From Acanthamoeba sp. SK_2022b (taxonomy: Eukaryota; Discosea; Longamoebia; Acanthamoebidae), in assembly GCA_027943245.1 (NCBI GenBank), contig JANDJZ010000289.1, positions 1 through 56,401 on the forward strand: a DNA stretch of 56,401 bases, read 5' to 3'. The notes under the pieces are model-generated. The model had not been told where the DNA came from, made no database searches, and saw nothing but the letters and a program-made list of their open reading frames with translations. This document shows positions 31,381-42,704 of the stretch, in pieces. Made by a program: the position numbers and the translations under genes. Within the stretch, counting starts at the first letter, position 1; the number at the start of each line of letters is the position of its first letter.

Positions 31381-32725
31381 CTACTCTATCATGTCGAACA
31401 GATCGTCGGCGGTAGCCTCCTCCTCTTCATTGTCTCCTTGATCGCGAGTTGCGTACAACTCCTCCTCTTCACCGTCGTTCTCGCTCTTGGTGTCAGCCGA
31501 GCTCTGGGGAAACACACGCCAGCCGCGGCACAGTGGTGAGAGGCAGGCAAAGGCAGGTTGTGAGAGGAGTGGCGGTGTACGTACGGCGGAGGCGGCAAAG
31601 GGCGAAGGAGCGGCAGTGCTGTCTCGAAGAGGTATGTGCAGGCCGCGGGAGCAGAGCTGTCGCCAGAAGTCGTCGCGCCGCTTGTGCTTGTAGTAGCCCT
31701 CCAATTCCTGCACGAACTCGTTGTACCTGCCATACCGTCAACCCCCCCCCCAAACAACAACAACAACAACACAGTTGTTTGAGCCATCGCTTGCTTGTTT
31801 AGACGTACAACACGTGGTGATGGCGGTCCTGACCTTTGGTGTTCGTCTTCGATCGTGCAGCCCTGGCGCAGGGTCTGTAGACATTTGAGCGCCTTCTCGT
31901 AGAGCTGGGTACCGACGCTATCTTCGACCAGCTGCTTGATCCGCCCTTGCATCTGCTCCACGGCTGGCCCGAGACTTTGTGTGAGCCGAGATGTGTCTGG
32001 TCGCCAGTTGCTTGGGAGGCGCGCGTGCGCAGGCCATCTAATCTTTGGGGGGAGAATGGGTGGAGGTTACCTTTGTCCACCAGGTCCACATCGCGCCGTG
32101 CCAGCATGTCCTGCAGCCGCATTGCCGCAACACACGCACACAACAACACAACACAACACAATTCAGAAAGGACATCGCGAGGAGACGGGGGAGGGCGGCG
32201 CTCAAGCGGCCAGGGCGCACGGCAAAGTCCTGTTCGGGGTTGATGGGGCCCACGTCCGAGGTGGCTCCCGACATGAGGCTCTCCATGGAGATGCCGCCTT
32301 CTCCCTCCGGATTCTTCCGCTGCTTCTTGGCCTCTGGCACGTAGCTGCAGCGGTCCTCCCCCCCCCACCGCAACATCATGTCAGCAGTCGACGACAATGA
32401 CGGGAGCACGCAACTCGCTGGCCGGTCCTCAAGAGTGCGCAGAGGCAGGGGCACCTTTCCAAGTGCACGTCAGTGTCGGCCAGGCGGTCTCGCCAGTACC
32501 GCCGTTCCACCTTTGCCGTTGCCCCCTCTGGGGCGTGCGCGCGCAAGGAAGAGGTGAGGAAGGTGAGCTTCGGAGATGAGGGAGGTATAAGGCGGGGCTG
32601 TGCCCGCACCGACTCGCGTGAAGGCAAACACGGACTTGTAGTGGTCCATGGCTGGCTTGACCTGCTCAGCCAAGCCCAAGTCGGGCCGTAGCGCCGCCTG
32701 GATGGCCGGATCGACCTGCCGATCA

Positions 32726-32785
<60 letters not shown>

Positions 32786-32966
32786 GGGGCGCCAGTGGTG
32801 AAGTTGAGCAAGAGTGCGCGTGAGACCACGGCGCAGAAGGAGAGCGCATGTATATACCGAGGGGAGGGTGGGCTCGTCCGGGTGCTGCAGGCGGTGGAGT
32901 ACAGCGCGGTAGAGGTTCTGAAGCGCCGGGTTGTAGGTGTGCTTGGGCTTCACCGCCTCCATGGGA

Positions 32967-33041
<75 letters not shown>

Positions 33042-34369
33042 GCGTGTGCGTGTGTGTGTTGCCACCGTGTCAAAAGCAGAAGAAGAAGAAGAAGAAGAAG
33101 AAGATGAAGAAAAAAGAGAAGAAGAATAAGAAGGGAGGGAGGGAGGAAGGGAGGGAGGGCGATGACGTACCCCTCCTCGTCGGTGGCGGCGGTCATGAGA
33201 TCCATGGAGTCGATCAGGGCTTGGGTGGCCTCCAGTTGCTCCTCTGTGGGGGTGTAGGCCATACGCAGAGGGCGCGCCAGCGAGGCGAACGGGTATTGCC
33301 TGCGCCCACCCACCAGCGACAGAGTTGAACAACCAACCAACCAACCAACCAACCAACCAACCAACCAACCAACCAACCAACCAACCAACCAACCAACCAA
33401 CCAACCCAACCAACCCAACCAACCCAACCAACCCAACCAACCCAACCAACCCAACCACCAACATGCAGGCGCACCTGAGGTCCTCGGCAAAGGGGAGAGC
33501 GCAGAAATACAGGCAGGCGACGTCGGGTTTGATGTCTGCGCACGTCCATCGCCATGGAGTCCCACCCCCAGTCACCGCATCAGCGCATCAATTATTGGTG
33601 GGGGCCCGTTGGATGGGAGGAGGGGCGAGGTCGCTCGTACGAGGAGAGAGGCAGCCCAGGTAGGGATTCCCCTTGTTCCTCTTCACGTAGCGCACAATGG
33701 CGAGGCTACCGGTCTCGGCCAACGCGTGGGCAAGCGCAGACAGGGCTGCTGCCGCTTGCTGTACAGCCGACGAACACCATCTGCAGGTTAGCGCGCAGAC
33801 CTGCCCGCGATATAAAGCAGCATGCACACACGCGCACAACGCCGCTCCGGCGAACGCGGTACCCCGTCTCCCGGTTCCGGCACGATGCACTCGACGTTGC
33901 CCAGGAAGTGATGCCCTATATAGATATATAGATATAGATATAGATATATATATAGAGAGAGAGAGAGAGAGCCCAGAAGGATCCTTAGGGGGCCAAGTGG
34001 CGACCAATGGGGAGGGGTGGTGATGGTTACGTACGGGGTACATTTTTGGAGGACGTGAATCCGATGAGTTGAAGGCATTTGGCGGCCTCGTACTTGAGCA
34101 CGGCTTCGTCGACCATGGAGAATGGCACAAGCGTCTTGCCGTACTTGTAGCCCTTCACCCTATCTTCGGGCGGCACCTGCGTGTGTGTGAGTATAACAAT
34201 AATAGTAATAACAATAATAATAATCGGGTTTAGGAACGTCATGATAGAGCAGGGAGCTGAGAAAAATGAAAAAGGAGGTTGTGCCTCGGTATCGGGATCG
34301 GTGACGGCGTGGTAAGTGCGTTCGAGCTTCACGTCCAGGGAGGCGTCCTCGTCCCCCGCTACCCACGAG

Positions 34370-34434
<65 letters not shown>

Positions 34435-35750
34435 CAGCATGCAGGAGAAAGGTGAATCGCACATACGTATGTTAAAAAGTAGAAACTCATAAAAGGAGCA
34501 GCGAGATCGTACAAAGCTGGGAGACGACGGAGACCTTCTTGAGGGTGGGCAGCTTTCGCTCCATGGTCTTGATGTAGCTCCACACCTATGCCCAGCCACA
34601 GGATATTAATTATTCGGCCAGGCGGACAGGCAGGCAACGAGTGGCGAGGGAGGAGGAGCTCACCGGAATCTTGACGTGGGCAGAGATCTCGAGGCAGCCT
34701 CGATGCGAGGTCCGTTGGAGAACGGGCTTGGGCTTGACAAAGCTCATCATCTCAATGGCTGCACCATCATTTGCGCCGCCATACAGAGCGCGGATGAAAG
34801 CGAGATTAATGCCGCCAGTCGAGAGGGAGGATTTCGTGTGCATCATTGCGCGTGGGCGAGCGGTTGGTTCGGTCGGAGGTTATACCTCGCTTGATGGGCA
34901 CCACGACGCCATGAACCCGATTTGCAAACTCTCGGATAATCCGCTCGTTCTTCTTCTGCGGGAGAGAGAGAGAGAGAGAGAGGACTCATTGAGGAGCTTC
35001 GATCATGGGGTGTGGTGGTGGTGGTGGTGGTGTGGTGGTGTGGTGGTGTGGTGGTGGTGTGGTGATGGTGGACGTATGGTGATGTTGTGGTGCTGTGGTG
35101 TAGTGTTGTTGTGGTGTTGTTGTGGTGTTGGTCAGCCGACACGAGGGGGGGGGAATACCTTGAACTGGTCCTTGTCGTCCAGAGAACCAGTTGCGTGGCG
35201 TGGTTCTCCGCCATTATCATCTTCCTCCTCCTCCTCTTCGAAGCCCACGCCACTGTGTGTCCCACCAGATCCACCAAAAGGGGAGGGCGGGAGGAGGTCG
35301 TTGATGAGGCAACGCACACTGCGTGGGGTAGAAGCGTGGGCTAAGCGAGAGAGGAGTGGGGCAGCACATGACGTTGAGGCGGGCATCGATCTTGAGGAAC
35401 TGCTCGCAGACGACATCGAGGTCGTCCTGGTTGACCGGGCAGCCTGCGTCAGTGACGAGGAAGATGCGCTTTTCGTATCGCTTCCCCGCGGTCTTGCGGA
35501 TGAGCAGATCCATCCCCACGATCAACGCGTCGATGACTGGTGGTGGTCGTGGGGTGCGGGAAAACAAACGCGTTTAGGCGAAACACATTTCCACGGGGCG
35601 CAAATTGCGCATTGGTCCAGGCTGATAGTATGACTTACAGTCGCCATCGGCGCCCTCGGGGGCGATGGTGGAAATGTAGCGAAGAAGGTCGATGTCGGGG
35701 CCCATGATCTCTCGTGCCACCGTGATATGCTGGACATGTCCGGTGCACGC

Positions 35751-35820
<70 letters not shown>

Positions 35821-36337
35821 GTTTCCCACCGAGGCCTCAGCAAGTGCGACGTAGAGAGGGGAGAGGGGAAGGGTAGGAGGGACCTGGTAACCATCTTCAG
35901 ACAGCTGATTATGCGTTTCTGTGTGCGTGTGTGCGTGTGTGCGTGCGTGCGCGTGAGAGAGAGAGAGAGAGATAGAAGGAATCACGTCGTTGCCTCCTCT
36001 GCCACAGCCAGTGAGTGCGACATGGCACAGCAGAGGGATAGGGGCGTGCCGCGAGTGCCAAAGAGCACGAGGCCGAGCTCGTCACGGGACGGGTGCATGA
36101 GCTTCTGCTGCACCAGCAGCTCCACAGCTTTCACCGCTTGTTCCAGGCCCGACGTCACGGACGGAGAGGAGCTCGATGATGAAGACGACGCCCCCTGTCA
36201 AGAAGTCATAAGGCTCGAGGCCAAAAGAGAACCTGGGGGAGGTAGGGTTTTACCGCAAGAGAAGAGGAGGAACGCTGGGTCGCCATGGAGGCTCCCACAT
36301 CTAAAATTACTACAACGGCCTCCCTCGATGCTGCCAT
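31381..36337 (-). CDS. XRCC5: Ku80 (XRCC5-like) DNA end-binding subunit
   Basis: Large multi-exon gene from ATG at 36337 to TAG at 31383-31381. First exon [20 protein letters not shown] opens a vWA-like domain; next [51 protein letters not shown] and [11 protein letters not shown]. The core follows: [113 protein letters not shown], and [10 protein letters not shown]. The C-terminal helical domain ([29 protein letters not shown]) ends [15 protein letters not shown], like the DNA-PKcs-docking tail of animal Ku80. Ku70/Ku80 binds DNA ends for non-homologous end joining in the nucleus. Some N-terminal exons seem very small. Many introns hold (TG)n tracts. Confidence 0.93.
32728..32783. repeat. 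(CA)n, sense (TG)n, in a Ku80 intron
   Basis: About 28 units; on the gene's strand ends about 10 nt before the AG at 32717-32716. Confidence 0.97.
32971..33060. repeat. (TG)n, sense (AC)n, in a Ku80 intron
   Basis: About 44 units; on the gene's strand (AC)n abuts its own AG acceptor at 32971-32970. It is the one clear AC-type tract adjacent to an acceptor. Confidence 0.95.
33331..33458. repeat. (AACC)n / (AACCC)n repeat in a Ku80 intron
   Basis: About 17 AACC units then about 8 CCAACCCAA units. On the gene's strand (GGTT)n and (GGGTT)n. Confidence 0.95.
34371..34432. repeat. (CA)n, sense (TG)n, in a Ku80 intron
   Basis: About 31 units; about 10 nt from the AG at 34360-34359 on the gene's strand. 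Confidence 0.97.
35008..35136. repeat. TGG/TG-rich low-complexity tract in a Ku80 intron
   Basis: Irregular GTGGTG and TGTTG words over about 130 bp, compositionally like the 29.95-31.2 kb block. Confidence 0.85.
35754..35820. repeat. (CA)n, sense (TG)n, in a Ku80 intron
   Basis: About 33 units; on the gene's strand ends about 22 nt before the AG at 35731-35730. Confidence 0.97.
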
Positions 36338-36430
36338 CTTGGTGGGTGCCAATTAATTTTATAAAGGTTTTCTTTTGTTTCTTTTGTTTTCTTTTTCTGC
36401 TGGAGGAACTTCGATTGTCACCCATCGCGA
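36338..36430. promoter_or_regulatory. 93-bp divergent spacer between Ku80 and EXOC1
   Basis: The ATG of Ku80 (36337, minus) and the predicted ATG of Sec3/EXOC1 (36431, plus) are only 93 bp apart. The spacer has a TTTTGTTTCTTTTGTTTTC tract. Both transcripts must start in, or overlap across, this spacer. Confidence 0.6.
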
Positions 36431-39400
36431 ATGACCACCATCATTAAGCCCATTGGGTACTCTCGTGCCCTTCTCTAGTTTGGCCTCTTAAGCCGCATGC
36501 TGTACATCTCAAAATTGCATTCGTGATGCTGCAGGAAGGTGGGCAAGGGCGGGGCCAAGATGGTCAAGGCGGGCATAAAGGCCGCCAAAAAGGGGGCCAG
36601 CTCCGCGTCGTCGCTCCCCCTGCACGTCGCCTCGGCGCCCACCCCCAACGGGTACGCGTGCGTGCCTCTTGCAGTCCTGGCGCGTCTTCTTGCTCATGGC
36701 GGCGGTGGTGGGTGGTGGTGCACCGACGTTGGTCGGCCTGCGTAGTGGCGCCGAGGCAGGACGAGTCGTGCGGCCAGCGTCGGCTCGGTCGACTGCGGGT
36801 GGGGCCTCAGTCGCGTGGGCCACCGGGTATGTCTCTCTTGGAGAGGAGAGGAGAAGAGAGGAGAGGAGTGGAGTGGAGAGATGAGGCTGAGATCACTGGG
36901 ACTGCACCTGCAGGTCAGATGACGACGGGGAGGACAATGCGGATGTGTGGAAGAAGAAGCTCAACAAGGAGCTCATCTCCCCTGAGGTGCGCCAGGGCAT
37001 GTTAGTCGTAGTAGTAGTTTACGCTTGCGCAGAGAGCGACACGTCGATCAGTCTTCCTGTCCTGCCAGCAACCATCAGTGCGCGTGATCCAACACTGATT
37101 GCTGGGGGGACACGACAATCTTGTAGGAGGAGAAGCTGCTGGAGGACCTGCTCCTCAAGGAGGACGTGTTCGCTGGCGACACGGCCACGGAGGAGCTCGT
37201 CAATAACCTCACCAAGCAGGTCCAGGCCCTCGACGCCGTACGTACACCCGGGCTACCCCGAGCTACCCCGCAGCTCCACGACCTAGCGCACTCGGCCACT
37301 CACACGCTGACGCGTGGCCCCGCCAAAACCCCGTTGGGTGGATTTGGGGGGGGGGTGGATTGCGCGCAGGCCAACGTCTACGCCCTCCTGTCGTCAGGCA
37401 CGGCGATGCAGGACCTCATGCACGGGATCGACGAGGCCGATGCGCAGCTGGACGAGCTCTACACGTGGCTCTCTTACTATGACAACCAGCTCACCGTATC
37501 CCCCCCCTCTCCCCTTGCTGGGTGTGACCGCACGAGTTGACTGACGTGTCTGTATCCTCCTCATCTCCTCCTCTCCGGTCGTCATCATCGTAACGATGTT
37601 ATGCTTTCATCGCGCAGAGCATTCAAAAATACATCAAAAAGATCGAGGAGAACAACAACGAAATGGAAGTGCTTACGCGCAACCAGCACTCGCTCCTCGA
37701 GGAGCTCGACTCCATCCTCGTGCGTAGAACCCACCCCCGCCCGCCCGCCTCCTCCTCACTTCCTGGCACCGCCGTGAAGTGGAGAGGAGAGAGGGGAAAT
37801 GTTGTTGGTTGTTGGTTGTTGGTTGTTGGTTGTTGGTTGTTGGTTGTTGGTTGTTGGTGGTGGTTGGTTGGTTGGTTGGTTGGTTGTTGTTGACTCGCTG
37901 GCTATACCGGTCTGCATGGCTTAGAGCACCTACTCCTTGGACGAAAGCACCACCTCCCTCCTCACGTTTGGCGAACTGGAGGTTCTGCCCACCGCCGCCG
38001 CCGCCGCCGCCAGTCACCTCCCTGCGCAGCTGTCAGTTGGCCCGCCATCGGCGGTCCGACTCTCTCAGAGAGCGGGGCTAACGGCGACGTTGGGTTTGGG
38101 TTGTGGGGGGGGGTTGGGCGTGTGTCGCAGGTGGGGCCCAACCTCGAAGCGGTGATAGCCGCGGGGGAGCGATGGGAGGCGCGCTACAAGGCCGCCGCTC
38201 TCCTGCGGGAGTCCTCCCCCGAGATTGCCCGCATGGCCGCCAGCCAGTACGCCCCGCCCCCACCCATCACGAGCGGAGCACCCGTAGTCGAGCGGCGGGC
38301 GCTGACCGCGCGCAGGCGGCAGATGGCCGAATTCGAGCGCTTTCGCGACGTCTTTGCGGCTCGACTGGAGCGGTTCCTCAGTGAACTCTTCTTCTCTCTG
38401 GTGCGCGCCTCCTTCCCCGTGTGGTGTGTGTGTGTGTGTGTGTGTTCATCGTGTGGTGGGGGGGAGGTAGAGAGGAGATTCAGCCGAAGAGAAGACACAG
38501 GTTCCTGGTATCGCTCTCTCCTCTTCAACATCATATGACCCGCGGCATGCATAGATTGTCCGTTGGCCGGCTGATGGTGAGCCGAACGTCACCATGGGTG
38601 TGGTGTGCCTGTAGACCACAGGAACATCGCCCGGAAGCTGGAGGCCTACAAGGCGCTCATGCACTGGCTGCAACGCAACAAGTTCGCGTCCTACCTTCAC
38701 CTCGCCCAGGTACTCCCACACGCCCTTCGCGAGCTCAGCGCTACACTACAACTCGTGTGTGTGTGTGTGTGTGTGGCGGGGGGGGGGTCAATCGGGACAG
38801 ACGTACGCAGACTGCATGCAGCGGCTCTACGACGAAGAGCAGCGGATATTCTTCGCTGAAATGCGGCGAGTCGTCCCAAAGGAGCCCCGCGATAACACCA
38901 AGTTTGGCGGGAGCGGGGCCGCACCTCAACCTGGGAAGCGCGACTCCGTGAGTGCGTGCCCCACCTGGTCTCCCCGCGCTTCCGCTTTCCTCATCCTCGC
39001 TCACCCCCGCCCGCGCAGACATGAAGGGCCTCAAGAAGGCCAAGAAGATGGAGAAGGCGCTACGGCAGGGCCTCCGCGACTGGATACTGGTGACCGCCCG
39101 CGAGCAGATCTTTTGCGAGGAGATGTTTGCCTTTCCACCGTCGCGAGTACATATATACTCTCTCTCTCTCTCTCTCTCTGCTCTCTCCCCTTTTCTGCTC
39201 GCTCGCTCCGAGTGAGCAAGCGGTGACGCCGTGTACGCACGTCCACAGGATCCGCCGTTCTCGCCTTCGCTGATCAAGTGCGAGGACGTCCAAGGGGACA
39301 ACGGTGGCCCTCTGAAGCTGCTCCGTGGCGGAGTGCGGGCCATGGGCGGAGGCATTTCCCTCGAGTCTATGCTGGCCCAGGCACCTGCGCTTCCTCGCCT

Positions 39401-39613
39401 TCATTTCGCGTCCTGCCCCCTCTGAGTGGTCTCTCTCTCCCTCCCTCCCTCTCTCTCTCTCTGCACGGCGGTGCAGGCTTTCGGAACGGGCTTCGGTGGG
39501 TGGGCGGGCGTCTTTGGCGCGGTGACCAAGTACGACCACTTGGCCACGCTGACCCTCGTCGTCGAGATGGAGGACCAAATCAACAAGTACGAAAAGGTGC
39601 AAAAGGACCCGCC

Positions 39614-39665
<52 letters not shown>

Positions 39666-41513
39666 CTCTCTCTCTCTCTCTCTCTCTCCCCTTCATCAGA
39701 GCTCCGAACAACAACCAACAACCAACAACCAACAACAACAACAACAACCAACAACAACCAACAACCAACAACCAACAACGTCTATTTCCGGTATCAACGC
39801 AGGACTCGGAGGCACTGGTGCGCCTACTCTCCAAGGAACTGCTGCTGCCCGCCGCCCGTATGTTTATGCAGGCCATCGTACCTACCCCGCACACATAACA
39901 CCACACACACGTGGGCGCCGGTCGGCGATGAGTGCGGGCAGGCCACGGCTGACGCGGGCCTGTGATTGGGGGGGGGTGGCCGCAGGAGGAGGAGGCTGCC
40001 TCGATCGGCCTCCTGCAGCCCTCCATCAAAGCTGCGGGCATCTTGCCGCCCATCGCGAAATATCCCGTACGTTTATTTTTTTGTTTTTTTTTTGTTTGTT
40101 TTTTTTTTGTTTTTTTTTGTTTGTTTTGTTTGTTTTTTGTTTTCCCTTGTGTTCATGATCGCGGCCCGTTGTACAGCAATTCGTGGAGGACGTGGAGATG
40201 CGCTTGGGAGGCAGTGCGCTCGGGCGGCGCCTGGCCGACAGCGCGCTAGTGCGAATCTACTCGCACCTCGCCCACTGGCTGGACTCCCTCGGAGAGGACG
40301 ACCCCAAGCACCGCCACATCCTGCGCGCCGGTACGTGCCTCCTCCGATCTCCGGCGTTTCCGTCCATTGGCGGGCGGTGGCGGGTTGTGTTTGGGGGGGA
40401 GCACGGTGCACGCTTGAATCGTGTCTCATCGCCACGCGACATCGTTGCGGCAGAAAACTGCCGCTACCTCTACGCCGAGCTGTGGCCTGAAGCCAAGGTC
40501 CTTGTTCTCCCCCTCCCTTCCCCCCCCCCTCCTCGAGGGGTGTGAGCTGCGCAGCAGACAGCCGAGAGGGGAGACCAGGGGGGAGGGGGGAGGTGTAAAC
40601 GGTCGTGGCGCGCGGCTAAGTGTGACCACCCCACAGAAGGGTCCTCGTACCGAATGCCTGCGGGAGCATCTGGAGCAGGCGCTCAGGCAAGCCGATGAAA
40701 ACCTGCGCGACTTCATCCGCCACAGCATCGCCAGCAAGAAGAATTTCCAGCCGCTCACGGTGCGCCGCACACATCCTCCACACGCCAGCGCGTGCACGTG
40801 CTGAGTTGCCGCGCGCCAGCAGGCAACCTCCTCCCCCCCCAAAATCTCTCCTCTGGTCACTCACTCGCCATGTGGGCGGGTTTGCTTTTTATTATTATTT
40901 TATTTATTTATTTATTTAATGTGGACGGACGGACGCCAAGGCGTTCTTCGAGGGGGTCGAGAAGCTGCTCCGCACGCTGCCGCCCGAGGAGATCCAGTTC
41001 CAGAGCTCTCATTCGTCAGAGGCCTTTGCCCGCCTCGCTCCCACCCTCGCGCGCCCTCGGGTGCGCCCGCCCACACACTTTGGCCCTTGGCTCGAGAGAG
41101 AGAGAGATGAGTGGAAGAGGAATCCCGCGCGGGATCGTGATGATGGGAAAGCTACCCCACCTCACCTCACCTCACACGAACGCCCCTGCTTTGCGTTTTC
41201 AGGTGGAAAAGAGGCTGGGGGCGATCATGAGGCACATCAAGCGCAACTTCTGCAAGGAGTCTGGCCTTATCCCCGTTGCCTTTACCCGCTTGCAGGTGCC
41301 TGCCCCCCTCCGCCCTTCTCCGCAATCGGGCGGCAAGGCCTTACCTCTCTGCCCGTCCGTACGCTTGCCGTGTGGGTCTATTAGGAGGTGCTGCTGTCCG
41401 AGTACGGTCGGTACGAACAGCTGACAGCGCAGTGCTACAAGCACCTCCAGCTGCCTCTGTCCTCCTCTGACCTCCAGGAGGCCTTGTTTTCGGTCCAGAG
41501 GCAGCTTGAGTAG
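36431..41513 (+). CDS. EXOC1: Exocyst subunit Sec3/EXOC1
   Basis: About 20 exons from ATG at 36431 (MTTIIKPIG, spliced at 36456 to 36535) to TAG at 41511-41513. A basic Lys/Gly/Ala start (KVGKGGAKMVKAGIKAAKKG) and an acidic linker precede the Sec3 core: ELVNNLTKQVQALDA, GIDEADAQLDELYTWLSYYD, IKKIEENNNEMEVLTRNQHS-LLEELDSIL (Sec3 coiled coil), MAEFERFRDVFAARLERFLS, KLEAYKALMHWLQRNKF, ADCMQRLYDEEQRIFFAEM, a long helical middle, and VEKRLGAIMRHIKRNFCKES-GLIPVAFTRLQ near the end, then YEQLTAQCYKHL. The exocyst tethers secretory vesicles to the plasma membrane. No obvious N-terminal PH domain is seen. The order and spacing of conserved blocks support the call. Confidence 0.9.
37801..37890 (+). repeat. 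(TTGTTGG)n/(TTGG)n in Sec3 intron
   Basis: About eight GTTGTTG units then GGTT units before the exon that starts AGCACCTACTCC near 37923. Confidence 0.9.
39616..39688 (+). repeat. (CA)n followed by (CT)n in Sec3 intron
   Basis: About 23 CA units then about 12 CT units, followed by an AACAACC-rich stretch; the acceptor lies over 100 nt downstream (near 39802). Confidence 0.93.
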
Positions 41514-41639
41514 AAATAATAATAATAATAATAAAAAAGATACGCGCTTGTCATTTCATTTCATCCCATTTATTAATTTTTTTAATCTTATTTTATTATC
41601 GACAAAAAGACGCGGAGCAGAAACAGAGCAAATCCAGCC

Positions 41640-42704
41640 ATGGAGGCGAAAGGGGGCCACACATCATCTCATGACCTCCCAAGCGAACCGGGTGCTGTTG
41701 TGTGGGCCAAGCTTGCTGGATTCGCGCTATGGCCAGCACGAGTACCTTCCCCTTTTGCTTTTTTCACGTTTGGTTCAAACCCACAGAACCGACGAGGGAC
41801 TGCTTGGCTGACGGCGGCCTGCACCCAAGTTGGCCAAGGTGAGTGAGGTGAGCCCGACAGTATCGAAAGCACAGCGCGGTGCCAGGCAACAACTGGTATA
41901 CTTTTTCGGCTCCAATGATTAGTACATACCCCCCCCCCCAAATCCCCAACTCCACCAAGTATTACCCTTCCTTTGGGTAAAGTTTCTCAAGATAAGAAAT
42001 GCGGCGGCAAGCAGTGCGTGGGTGTCGCAGATTCAAGCATGGGATGATAATTACGAGAAGAACGTGAAAGGGAGCAGGGCAAAGGCGTTCATCAAGGGTC
42101 TCAAGGAAGCCAAGCGGTGGCTGGCAACGCGAAAACACGTATTTCCAGTCTACAGGCCTCCGGAAGGCGAACAACAGCAGAGCAGCGAAAGTGAGGGCAG
42201 CGACGGCAGCGACGAGGAGCAGCCAGTATCCAAGGTTTGCCCATCGAACCTGGTCCGTTGCCAAACGCCTCGTCTGATGAGCTCTCTCTCTCTCTCTCTC
42301 CCTTCCCGTCCCGAGAACAGAGGGAAGTATCACGAGCGAGAGGAAAGCAAGCCAGCAAGCGAAAGCGGCTCGACGGCGAAGAGAGCAAGGCAAAGGCGAG
42401 CGAGAAAAAGGACGACGTCAGCGAAGGGGATGCCGAGGGCAGAAGAAGCGCGAAAAAGCGCAGGCTAGAACAGCGGCAAACGGAGCGCCAGGTGCGTGAA
42501 AGCAAGCCCGAAGCGCTAGTGCGAAGAGGGAAGCGGCACGCAATCCAGCGACGGCTGGGACTACGCACGCCAGCAAGCCTACGAGAAATTGTGCTACTTC
42601 AGAGGGAGCGCAGGACACGGGAAGAGGAGGAGAAAGAAGCTGTGACCAGCAGAGAGAAGAGAAACGAGGAGAAGCGCACGAAGGAGGACAACAAGAAGAG
42701 GTGA
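41640..42704 (+). CDS. PWWP-domain chromatin protein
   Basis: Four exons (41640-41741, 41839-41921, 42012-42234, 42321-42704) give 263 aa. Splicing builds a PWWP domain at residues 15-80: GAVVWAKLAGFALWPA-R-VSEVSPTVSK, QQLVYFFGSND-YSAWVSQIQ and YEKNVKGSRAKAFIKGLKEA, where W-A-K-L, W-P-A and V-Y-F-F-G-S-N-D are the conserved elements. The C-terminal 170 residues are an acidic Ser/Glu patch followed by a very basic Lys/Arg/Glu region (AKKRRLEQRQ; REKRNEEKRTKEDNKKR) likely to form long charged helices. PWWP domains bind methylated histone tails and DNA in nuclei. It starts 126 bp after the EXOC1 stop, on the same strand. Confidence 0.88.

Noticed and set aside
33331..33458. (AACC)n/(AACCC)n as an interstitial telomere
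   Set aside because: Tetramer and pentamer units inside a Ku80 intron, not a TTAGGG-type repeat; better explained as a microsatellite.
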